Shown: positions 1 through 12,100 of the stretch, in pieces
How the letters are laid out: every line of letters starts with the position of its first letter
Position numbering within the stretch: the stretch's first letter is position 1
NCBI GenBank assembly: GCA_034509425.1
Contig: JAVTVJ010000787.1
Coordinates: 372,001-436,000 of the forward strand
Source of the DNA: Eopsaltria australis
Taxonomy: Eukaryota > Chordata > Aves > Passeriformes > Petroicidae
Direction of reading: 5' to 3'
DNA: 64,000 bases
Made by a program: the position numbers and the translations under genes
The notes under the pieces: model-generated
The model's database searches: none
Told to the model about the DNA's origin: nothing
What the model saw: only the letters and a program-made list of their open reading frames with translations

Positions 1-116
1 AAAACCATAATGAATCCTTCCCAATTATCACACGGTGGCCCGGGGCGCCACGCAGCGCCACCAAACCCCGGCACGGACAGGGCAGGCTGGGCCATGCTTC
101 CCCCTCTCCCAGTTAC

Positions 117-3100
117 CCAGATCGCCGGGGCTCCGGCTGTCCGACGAGGAGCGCAGGCTCGTGATTGCATCAAGCGCTTCCAAGCCCCTTGCTGGGGCTT
201 CCTGCAGCCCGTCCAGCAGTGCCGGGGAGTTGGCATCGTGGCAGAAGGACACGCAGCTGCGCTGGAGCAGCGCCGGGCGCCGGGCGCCTGCACCACGGAT
301 CCTGGTGGCAGAGCCGTGCGGGATGGCCGGGAGGGGCTGGGAGCAGAGCAGAGGTTAGGGCTGGACCCGGCTGCAGCCAATGGCACGGACCTGCTCTGTG
401 CCCTCCGATCCTGTCTGCTCCATGCATGGACCTGCTCTGTGCCCTCCGATCCTGTCTGCTTTCTGCACGGACCTACTCTGTGCCCTCTGATCCTGTCTGC
501 TCCATGCTCAGACCTGCTCTGTCCCCTCTGATCCCGTCTGCTCCATGCATGGACCTGCTCTGTCCCCTCGGATCCTGTCTGCTCCATGCTCGGACCTACT
601 CTGTTCCCTCTGATCCCGTCTGCTCCATGCATGGACCTGCTCTGTCCCCTCTGATCACATCTGCTCAGACCTGCTCTGTCCCCTCCGATCCTGTCTGCTC
701 CATGCATGGACCTGCTCTGTCCCCTCTGATCCTGTCTGTTCCATGCATGGACCTGCTCTGTCCCCTCTGATCCTGTCTGCTCCATGCATGGACCTGCTCT
801 GTCCCCTCTGATCCCGTCTGCTCCCTGCCTGACCCCAGCATGGGATGCAATCACACAGGTCCTTCCCTCTGCCCATTCCTGGCTGGGATCTGTGCCCAGA
901 CAAAGGCCTCCACCAGACCTTGGGGTGTCCCCAAGGGACCCTGGCCCCAGGGGCTCCTTCCCCAGACACACAGAAGGTGAAATATGAGTTTCATCCCTCC
1001 AGACATTTTAATGACTTCACTTGGGAACCAAAGAAAAGAAGAGAGACAGAAAGATCAAGGACCAGTTGCTTGGTAACGAAAGGAGAGAGGCGCAGGGGAT
1101 GGGAGAAAAGAATTTTTATCTTTTTATCTTTTTTCTTTTTTTTTTTTTTTTGAGACTGTTTCTCCACTTTCAGGAGACATGAGTCTCCCACTCCAGCACC
1201 TCTGGTGCCACATCCCACACAGATGCTCCCCTCTTCAAGGTCTGGATTTCATCCCTGTCCCCAGGGCTGTGGGAAGATCCACCTAAAACAGACAGACTCT
1301 ATATTCCTGGGCCATCACCAGCAAGGAACAGAGGAGGTAGAAAGTGGTGAATGACACTAGGTGACAGACAAGGATATGACCTCCACCACCACCTAATTTT
1401 TGTTGTTCTATGACACCACCAGCAAAACTGGGAGCCAGGCGTTCCAGGCACAATTTACCAAGCTAATATTGACATATCCTGCCAGACCCTTTCTGTTCCA
1501 AAGCTGCTCCTTCTCCTGCCTGAGCTCTCCTCCTCGCCAGAGGAATTCAGCTGGGAATGGAGCTGGGGGTTTAAGCTGCCTGTGGCTGGTGCTGACCTTT
1601 CCTTCCCAGCATGGCAAGTGTGGAGATGAGCTGAGGGCTCGGCTTCACACCCCTGAAAATGTCAAGCCCTGGCAGCAGGACTGGGAGTTGGGAGAGCTGC
1701 TGGGAGCCCTGGCAGCAGGAGAGATAGCAAAACCTGGCTGCATTTAATTAAGAGCAGGCTGCATGCTGTTAACCATTTACTGTGCCCTCCAGAAGGCACA
1801 GTTCCACCCCTGCCCGCATGCCGAGGGCAGGAGGATGCTCTGGGGACCTTCCCAATGCAAGGAATGTTGCCAGTACCCCTGTCTTGGTCACTGATGCTGT
1901 TCACCACCCTCACTGCTGTAGCCTGAGGGCACAGGTCTCATCCCTCCCTGTGGAGCCCTGGCCCTGCTTCCCCTTTGCCCCCTCATCTCCCCTCCCACCC
2001 CTCACCCGCAGCCCAGGGGAAATGAAAGTCCCCAACATCCCACTCCGAGTTTCCATGGGAACACGAGTGCTGCTGGTCTTCCCAGCCCTGCAGATGCTGA
2101 TTGCAGAGCACAGCATCCCAGTGATGCCAAGGACGGGAGAAAACCATCCCTATCCTTCCCACAGATCAGCTGAAAAATCTGCCCAAATTCCACCTGCTGC
2201 AGGCAGGAGACACAGCCCTGTTCAGCAGGTGTATCATCACACAGGTTCATATCTCATCCCAATGCTGCCTAAGGCTGTGGATCCAGCTGGGAACCTGCTT
2301 TGCCACTAAATTCCTTTCCCCTGCTGGGCACAGAAGTGCCACAGCCACGGGGAGAGTTTGAATCCTACATTGTAGGGAGATAAGAAGGAGCAGAGGAGCA
2401 GCAAGGTGAAGCACAGGCCACCAAGGGGAAGGGGAGCAGGGGAAAAAGCAAGTTCCCATGGGGAGGGACTGCTATGGGATATCAGGATGGCACTCTGCTC
2501 CCTGCTTGGCTTGTTTCCCCAGTGTTTGTGATGTGCTGCAGAGCTATATCTAATGTCTCTATCTATTATCTATATCAATATTTTAGGACTAATGGGAGTC
2601 AGGCCCTTTCCCCTCAGGCTCTTATCCACCTGATATTTTCCTGCTTCTCCTTGCTATCTTCAACCAGAGGGATCACCTACCTGGAATTCCACCTGCCAGG
2701 GCTCGGGGCTGAGCTGCTGCAGGTCCTGCAGGTGGGTTTTCCTGAGGGGGTTTTTCACCAGGGCTGTGCCAGGATCGCTGGCTGTGGGCACCTTCCTGTG
2801 AGGCTCGTGGTCGGAGATTTGGGTGGTGCTGTACGCCCGCCTCCTGGACAGAGCCTGCACATCCACTCCTGAACGGTGGGAGAGAGGATCAGCTCCACTC
2901 CAGAGTGGGATCAGCCAGCAACATCCCCCCAGGCTCACGGTGGGAGGCAGGGAGCCCTCCCCAAGGTCCTGACAAAGCTCAGGGGGCCACACTCAGCCCT
3001 GCAAAGTTTTAAGCAAAGCAACGGAACCACAAAAGGAAATAGAAACATTCAAAATTCCTGGGGATGTCAAGAGAGCACGTTGGGAAGGTTTTGTCTGAGG

Positions 3101-6100
3101 AGTTTTCAGCCAAAAAAAGCCTGACTGCATTTCCCCAAACCTCCCTGGAGAAGACAAAGGGTTTACTAATGAAATTTAATTAGTGCAGACACGCTCCTGT
3201 CAGAGCAAGACAAAATTTGCCTTGGAAAGACACGATTTCTCATTGCTTTTGACAAGTTTGAGGGGATGCACAGCACAGCTTCTCTTGGAATAAAGGGAAG
3301 AGCATCCCATGAGTAACAGAGGTTTCCCCAGCTGCGGGGTGCAAGCAGCTGCTTTGTGCCACGTGCTGCTGACACAAACACCCAGCCAAGCCATGGTGGG
3401 GAGGAGTCACACCCTGGGGACAGGGCTTTGGACCCATTCCCCCCCCTCTCCTGACTGGGAAGCTGCTTTGCAGGTACAGGGATGGTCTAGCAGAGCTACT
3501 CATTTGCTCACTCCACTCCTCCTCACACCGTTTGGGAAGCTTGTAAATAATTATGTGGCCAAAGCTAAAGCTGCTTTGAAAATCTCCAGGGAACCCAGCT
3601 CACCAGGGCTTCCCTTGATTTCCTGACAGGTTTGGATTAAACATCCAAAACCAAACAGACTTGCTCAAACCTCAGGAGATCTGTCGTCTCTCCTGCAAAT
3701 TCCTCCAGCTCTTTGCAGCTGAAGACACGTATTAATCAGGCAAAAAAAAAAATTGGGGGAGCAGTGACAGGAGCTTGATTAGAGAGACAGGGGCATGACC
3801 TCCCTCCCCACTCCCGCATGCACGGGGGAATCTCTGACCCGTGTCCGTGTCCGACTCTCCCCCAGGATCTCTGACCACGCCCAGGTGGTCGGGGGAGCGC
3901 TCGGTGGGGCAGGAGCCCTCCGAGTCTCTGGAGTGGTTCCAGCTCTCCAAGCCTGCTCCCTCCTCCTGGGAGTGAAAGAAAACAGAGCTGCCCGACTCCT
4001 GGGAGTGCATCATGCTGTACCGCCGCCTCTTGTCCTGGGGGGAAGCAGAGAGAGGGAACAGGTGCCACCACCGTGTCTGTCCAGCCGACGCAGGCTGCAC
4101 CAGCATCTTGAGCCACTGTTTTCCCCCAAACTCTCACCCATCATCTCCCTTAAGGACAAAGCTGGGAAGCAGGAGCCACCTCCTGACCACGCACAGAGCC
4201 AGGACTGTCATGTACACCCCAACACAGCCCCAGGCACTCACAGATCTGGGGTTGGAGAGGTACGGGGAGGTGTCACAGGTGACAGCGTAGCTGACCAGGC
4301 GGTCCCCAGGGAACAGGCAGCTGCTGCTCACAGGGGACACCAAGACCTCGGTGCTCTCAGGAAAGACCCACTCCACGGACACGTCGCTCAGGACCGGAGC
4401 CATCGCCTTCTTCAGTGACCTGATCATCTGCAAAGGGCAGGGGGAAGACGTTCAACACCAGCTGGGCACGCTGTGAGCCATGGTGCACATGCCATGTGCG
4501 GCAGGGAAGGGAGACATTCACTCAAACAAACCCACCAGCTGATTCCTACCCTCTCCTGACAGTCTGCTTCCTCTTAGTCTGCTCTGATGCCCATCCCAGC
4601 ACTCCCATCTCTTTGGCCCAGTTATATTTGGCAGAGCTGGGTTAATGGTTGGTCTTTTCCAACCTAAATGACTCCCTGATTCCATGATTTTTTACCATGG
4701 AGCATTTACGTAATGGAGCACAGGGCTGATTTCACACACGCTGCCAGCCCAGAGCAAGGTGGGAGCTTGTGACCAGAGGGATCTTGCTCTGATGTGAGAC
4801 AGCATCCCCTGCTCCCCTCCAGCACTCAGGAAATGCTGTCAGCCTTCACTGGCCTGAGCCCCAGCCCTCGTCCCAAGCCCAGCACTCACACACTGATATT
4901 TTTGGAACAGCTCATTGTTGGCACAAACCACAACCAGAGATCAGCAATGCTCTGGCAGTTACACATGTGGAGAAGACCAAAATCTGTGAATACCTCATGG
5001 ACAAACCTCCCAGGGAGCCATCTACACGAGCTTCCCTGCATGCCAAGGGAACTGAACACCAGATTTAGAGACAGAACAGTTCAAATATTCCCTATTGTTC
5101 CCTGCTTTTTCACAGGCTCAGGAAGACACACCAGGCTGTGTTTTATAAGGCCATTAATTGACGCCTCAGACTGCTGAAGGCACCGAACTGCACAGCCTGC
5201 AAAGCTCTTATTAATAGCTCTTATTAAAAACCTCTCTCTTCACTGTCTTCGCTTTTAATTTACATCAGAAATGTTGATACCATTCTGTCTCAGAGAGCTT
5301 TTTGTGTGCTCCAGGTTCCTGCAGAGGGTGAAGTTGCTGAACTCCTCCCTGTGAGATCTAGAAGGTAGAAGCTGGCTTTTTGGAGATATTTAGGAGCTAA
5401 AGACCCAATTCTCTCTGGGTTTAGTCAAGCAGCAGGTGACAAGCTGGGATCTGTGCATTCACCAGGGGACAGAGCCATCCCTGTGCCTGGATTTGAAGCA
5501 CACGGTTTTACTCTTCATGGGGAGAGAGGGAATGGAGAGGCTTTAAAGTCAGCTTAATAAGCAAAGCCATCACAGCGCATTCCTCTCTCTCCAACGCCGA
5601 GTCCTTCTCGCCTGAGCAATGCCAGGGCTGAGCCCGACTTCAAAACTAATTGGCTGCTTTGATGCCGGTCCCTCTGCCCTCCGCCGTGTCTGAGGCAGAG
5701 CTGCCTTTGAAGGCAGAGCTGCCGCATCGAGGCCCCCAGCCCCAGGCGAGGGAAACGCACCCTGCCATTCCCTCCGACAGCCGGACACCGAGATGCTCTT
5801 TCATCCCCTCCCGCTCCCCCACCCGCTGCGAGAGGGGTTGTGAGGGCAGGGCCAGGACGGGGAATGAACCCGCTGGACCAGAGCATCGTTACAGCCCCTC
5901 GGGGTGGCTCCCGGGGAGGGGTGGGGCTGTACCTTGGGCTGCAGCCTCTCGCCCTCGGCCAGGAACTCGGAGATGCCCCTGGACACGGCAGCCAGACCCC
6001 GGACCAGCCTCCTGCAGGCGTTTGGCCCGATGCCGAAGCTGTAGCACCTGCAAAGGGACAATGGAGAATCAGCACCCAAAGGAAAAGCCACCCCCCAGCA

Positions 6101-9100
6101 GCTCACACGTTGCCTAAGGCAGAAACTCCCTGTGGCTTTATCCCACTGCTACGCCCAGAGGAATAAACCAGCCCCTCTTTTAGGTGGCTGGCAGGAGGGT
6201 TGGGAACCTTGGGTTTCAAGAGAGCTGGAGAAGGGCTTTAGACACGGCCGTGGAGTGGTAAGACAAGTGGGAATGGCTTCCCACTCACAGAGGTCAGGGT
6301 TAGATGGGATATTGGGAAGAAATGCTTCCCTGTGAGGGTGGGGAGGCCCTGGTACAGGGTGCCCAGAGAAGCTGTGGCTGCCCCTGGATCCCTGGAAGTG
6401 CCCAAGGCCAGGTTGGATGGGGCTTGGAGCACCCTGGACTATGGAAGGAGTCTCTGCCCATGGCAGGGGGGTGGAATGAGATGGGCTTTTTGGTCCCTTC
6501 CAGTGCAAACCATTCTGAGGCTCTATGAACTGCCAGCCCCCTCCTCTCAGCAGACCCCAGACCCCTTCCCCAGAGACCAGCCTTCAGCAGTGACACTCAG
6601 GGGTTCCCAGCAGGACCTCCAGCCATCCCCTCCTCTGCAAACACAAACAAGCTGCTTTGCTCTCAGTTCAGCTCTTTTCCCTGCTGGCTGTAGTCAATAG
6701 CACTAAATATCCAGTCATTATCTCTGCTTGCAACGAAAATAAACGTTTTCTCAAGGAAAGAGGATCAAGCCAGGGGAGGCTGTTCCCCCCACTCCCAGGT
6801 CTGTGAGGCAGGATTTGGTTTGGGCTGAAGGCTGGAAGTCGAGCTGGAGCCCAGGCAGTGCTAGGTGGGGATGGATGTGCCAGGAAGCCAGGAGGATGGG
6901 AATGGGTGGGATACAGCATTTGGGCAGGGCAGTGGATTGCTGAGAAAAAAAGCATCTTCAGCAGCAAACTGCATCTGCACGAGGGGCTGTTCTCCTGGAG
7001 GGTTTTATTCCTCAGCTGGCTGCAAATCCTAGGCCAGCCTCACACTCCTCTTAAATAAGGCTCTGATCTTCTTATAAGATGGGCCGTGCCCAGAACTCTC
7101 CCTTCCAGGGTCACCCGGGACCACGCTCCAGCTCTGATTGCATTTAACCCTCCCCTACAGCTCTGTGAGAGTGAGGGGTGGGATGCTGGGATGCCCTCTA
7201 CACTGGGAAACAATCAGACCTCTGTGCCGTTACAAGCTCACAGAGCAGCTTCCCTGATAAGCCCCGAAGTCTGAGAGATGGAAGAGGAATCAGGATTTCT
7301 TACATTTTTCTCCTGTTTTGTGCTCCTTAAAGAGGCAGAGGAGAAGCCAGAACAGCCTGTGATCAGGGCTGGGGAGCCAGGCTGGGAGCTCGTGCACAAA
7401 TTAGCTGCTTTTTACATTGCTCCCTTTCAGCATATTCAATTCTGCACAGCCCCATCCTGGAAGCAGCTGGGGCCAGCCCCAGATGTGCTTTTAAAAAAAA
7501 AAATTAAAAAAAAAAGCAAGGAAGATTGTTGGCGTGTCAATCTCTCCTAGCAGGAAGCATCAGCTGAGAGCTGTGAAGTTGTCAGCTCAATTATCCCGCT
7601 TTTGATTGTTTAAAAAGCATCTGAACTTCTGGGATCCGTTCCAAACCCTTTGAGGTTCTCCCGTGGCTCATAGCTGCAATCTCTCCTGCCTCTGTCTCTG
7701 AAGTGGGGACGTCTGTGAGATGGAGCTGTGCTCGAGGGGAGGCACATCGCAGCCTGTGCCGGGTGCAGGGGTGAGGCTGGCTGCCCTCCCGTACCTGGTG
7801 GAGCAGGAGTGGTCCCGCAGCAGCTCCAGAACCTTGCCGGTGTTGCCGACGGCCCCGCCCGTCAGCACAAAGAGCAGCCGGGGGTGGCCCCTGTGGATGG
7901 GCTGGCGGATGAGCCACTTCAGGGGGGATAAGAGGTTGATGGTGCCCATATCAGCCCGGATCCTCCTGATGCTCTGGCAGGCGATGGCCAGGCTCTCCTG
8001 CCCAAAGGAGCAGTGGAATTGTCAGCACCAGCACCCTCTGAGCACCAAGGAGAACCATGGGAGAGGCTGAGGGAGCTGGGGGTGTTCATCCTGGAGGAGG
8101 GAAGACTCTGGGGAGACCTTAAAGCCCCTTCCAGTGCCTAAAGAGGCTCCAAGAGAGCTGAAGAAGGACTTTGGACAAGGGCCTGGATTGACAGGACAAG
8201 GGGGAATAGCTTTAAGCTGAAAAAGGGCAGCTTTAGATTTGGTACTATAAGGAAATTATTTACAATAAGGGTGGTGAGGCCCTGGCACAGGTTGCCCTGT
8301 GGGTGCCCCATCCCTGGAAGTGTCCAAGGCCAGGTTGGATGGGGCTTGGAGAACCTTGGGATAGTGGAAGGTGTCCCTATTCGTGGCATGTGAGATCCTT
8401 CCCCACACAAACCAGTCTGTGATTCTATGGACTGTGGGCTCACCCACCTCACAATAGGCCTGACTGGCAGGAAAGAGGGTCTTGAAGGTGGATCCAAACC
8501 CAATGATATTGAAGAGACAGGCTGGCATCAGGCTCTTGAGGATCACCAACAGGGCATCCTGAGGGGTGGAAAGCAAACAGACATCAGCACACTTGGACTC
8601 TCCCTGGCTGCCCCAGGAAAAGCTCTGACCAGAGCCATCCCACCTTATTCCCACCTTCATCTGACAACAAACCAACTCCTTCTTTCCCATGCCTCCATAT
8701 GACCCTGCTCTTTTCAAAGTGCTTTGATGATATTTGGGACCCGAAGCAGTGAGGAAAATGGGGAGTCTTTGGGGGGGGGGGGAAAAAAAGGAAGACAAAG
8801 AACTGAACAATTTTTTCTGTTTGTTTTTAAGGGATTCAATTTGTGCTGGCAACACAGTGCTGCAGCACAGAGCTGGTGGGTGAGAAGCAGAGTGTGAAAT
8901 TGAGAAGTGCGACACGCAATGCATCTCAATGCCTAAACTTGCAGAAAATAAACAAACAGCTTAAAGTTACACAAAAGAAAAAGCCTCCCCCATCCCCAAT
9001 TCTCTTGTATTCATAGCTGGCTTCAATTAAAATAACTGGGAGACGACAGTTTTAAGCTATTTTCCTTACCAGAGGTGGTTATCTAACGTGCCTATTCCTG

Positions 9101-12100
9101 GGCTTTACATAAGGCAAGAGCAACTTGAATTGTCACAGTGATGTTGTGGACAAGTCCAGGACAGAGCTTGTGATCACAGCAGCCGGCAAGAGCTGCCCAA
9201 GGAGCTCTTGAGCTTGTAGGAGCAATTATGTGGCAGGAGAGGAGGCCCATTTAAAGCAAAGTGTTTATTTAAAGCAAAATGTAAAGCAAAGCCTTCAGGA
9301 GCGGCTCAGTTCTATTTAAATGCTGATCGAGGCAGACTCCTGCCAGTCTGCCGAGGGCAGCAGAAACCCTCGAGCCAGCCCCTGGAGGAGCTGCCAAGGT
9401 CAAATGAGCAAGAACAGCCTCCCTGAGTTGTCCTACCAGTGGCAAAGACCGAGTGACCACAGAGGGAAACAGCGGGCCCCCTGCTTGGGAGCAGCAGGGA
9501 TGCGGTGCCAGGTCAATCCAGCTCCCAAAGCCTGTAAGACTCAGCAGCAACACAGAGCCGGAGCACTGAAAATCAGTGGAATAATGCACAAGAGCAGGGC
9601 TGCCCTTTAACAGGCTCTGGAGTGCTTGAATCCAAGCTGTTATCTCAAACCTACAGGGATATATTTATACCACTGCTCCCAGATGGCTCCTGGGATGCTG
9701 GCTCTTCCAGATCTCACTGCTGACATCCCATCTTGGAACTCATTACAAGGGAAAAAATACAAATTTCCAAATATTTCTCTTAAAGCGCTTCCCAAAATGG
9801 GCAACTGATGCCTGCTTGCTATTTCAGCAAGCAGAAAGATTTATTGCTTCTTATGGTAAATATTGATCTTGATCCTGTTGCACTCCATAGCTATATGGCA
9901 ACTCAATAAGGAGGGATGTTTGCTTCTAGAAAAGTCAATTCCCAGTTATTAGTGCAGTTTTCCCAGCGAGCACCATCACAACCTGGCTCTTCTCCATGGC
10001 TGCATCAGGGTGGGAAAGGAATTGGCTGCAGGAAATTTAAATCCCTGAATTTTCCACTCCAGCTGCTTTGGACAGGTGCCCTCCTGCTTCCCACAGGCCC
10101 TTCCAACCCATCCCTGAGTGCATTCTGAGGCTGCACAGCTCCAAGTCCTGTCATGCTCTGCATCCTGCCAGCTGAGGATGATGCAGAAGGTTCCACCAAC
10201 CAAAACCCACCCAAACCCTCTCAGAACAGCCCCTGCTGCAAGGTCCCTGGTGTCTGCGGGTGACAAACAAGGACAGGACACTCAAATGAGGGACAGTGGG
10301 TTTCTCCCTTGAGGTATCTCCTCCAAAATCTCCCTCAAAATATTTTTTCCTGAAGGGAAACAGCCTTTCTCCTGTTTCTACAGCACTCCTGTGATGGAGT
10401 TTCCATTTCAGGACCTCTCAGAGAAGGGCTCTGATCCTGCAGGTCCCCATCCCCAGGGGACAATCCTGCCTCTGCAGAGGCTGCAGAGACTGCAGTGCCC
10501 AAACCCAGCCGTGCTGTGAGTTGGAAAGCAAAAATTCACCCTGGGATGAGACTCCCAGGCTCCTAAAGGTGCTGGGGGAAGGGGGTACAACAGCAGAGAT
10601 CTCCTGCTCCCCTTGGGAACAGCCTCCCTGTCCCAGGGGATGTGCTGCAGCCATCTGCAGGCTCCCCAGCATCCCAATCCTTGCTGCTGAGGGTGTCTGT
10701 CCTTCGGCAGTTCCCATGGAAACTGGAGACAGATGGGGGAAGAGATGTGCTAGAAGATGGACAGGCTCAGGAGTGGGCCTGTGGGAACCTCGTGAGGCTC
10801 AACAGACCAAGTGCAGGGTCCTGCATCGAGGCTGGCTCTGGGTCAGGGCCACATCTCACGGGGAGCCTCAGACCCACAAAACATCCTGGCAATGCTATTT
10901 TTTATCCAGAGGTCTCAGCACAACTCCCATAATCATCCATCAGGCTGCTGGTGTCCATTTGTGTTTGGAAAAGGGATGTCTCATGTTTAAATCATTTCTG
11001 GGGGTGCCCAGAGGTGCCCATCAACAAAACCTCTCCTAATGCACGGTCAGCACGTCGCTCCCCTTGGACCTCCCTGGAGGTTTCCCAGCACCCAAAGCCC
11101 TCCTAGTGACAGGGAGAACTGGAAAAGGGATGCACAAACCATGCCAGCAAGAGAGGGAAAGAAAAGAATTTTGCATTTTATGTGCTGCTAGGAAGAAGAA
11201 GAAGAGAATGGGTGAGAGCCACCTTTGTTGCAGGTACCAAACAAGCACCACGGTGGAGATGACTAAAACACAACAAATAATTACCCCCCATTCCCTGATA
11301 ACGAACATTTCTGCTCTCAGCACCCCCACTGCTCTCTCTCATTCATCCCTGCTGACAGGCAGGTGCTTCCCCTCCTGCAGGTACCTTGGCACGGTTGATG
11401 TTCACACCACTCATGCTCCTGCTGCGGTCTACCAGGAAGATAAACTCTCCCTGGGCTTTCCGGAGGCCTGGCTGCACAGCCCTCAAGTCAGGGCAGAAGT
11501 TGAGCATGATGACAGCGTGGTGGGGGATGTCCTTGTTCAGCCGCTTCCTGATGATTTCAGTCTGAAAGAAAGCAGGGGAGAGCTCAAGAGGTTGATTTTT
11601 CCACCCCGGGAATCAGAGCAGGGCTAAAAATGCGAGTGCGTGGCCTTTGGTGGGCCAGAATCTGCTTGTTCTGGCCTCAGAGGTGACAACACCAGGGTGG
11701 GCCAGTGTCCAGGTGCCCTGTTCTGTCCACACCCACAGTATTCACCATCCCTGGAAGTGTCCAAGGCCATGTTGGATGGGGATTGGAGCAAGCTGGGATA
11801 GTGAAAGGTGTCCCTGCCCATGGCAGGGGGTGGGACAAGATAAGCTTTAAGGTCCTTTTCACCAAACCATTCTGGGATTATATGGAGCAACTGCACACTC
11901 AGATAAAAGCCTGGAGAAGAAATCAAAAGACTTGGCCCTACCCAGCACCTTGCAAAACTGATTCTCCAAACATTTCATTCGATCCTTCCTGAAAACCGGG
12001 TTCATTAGCGCAGCTTAGCATCCCACCCAGGCACACCAGAGGTTTCCTCCATGGTCACTCCCTAAGGAAGTGTGAGATGCAGCCCTTGCTCTGCTGCTTT

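Noticed and set aside
385..970. Cys/Met/Asp-rich repetitive open frames on both strands
   Set aside because: They are readings of the 41-bp intronic minisatellite of VWA5B1.
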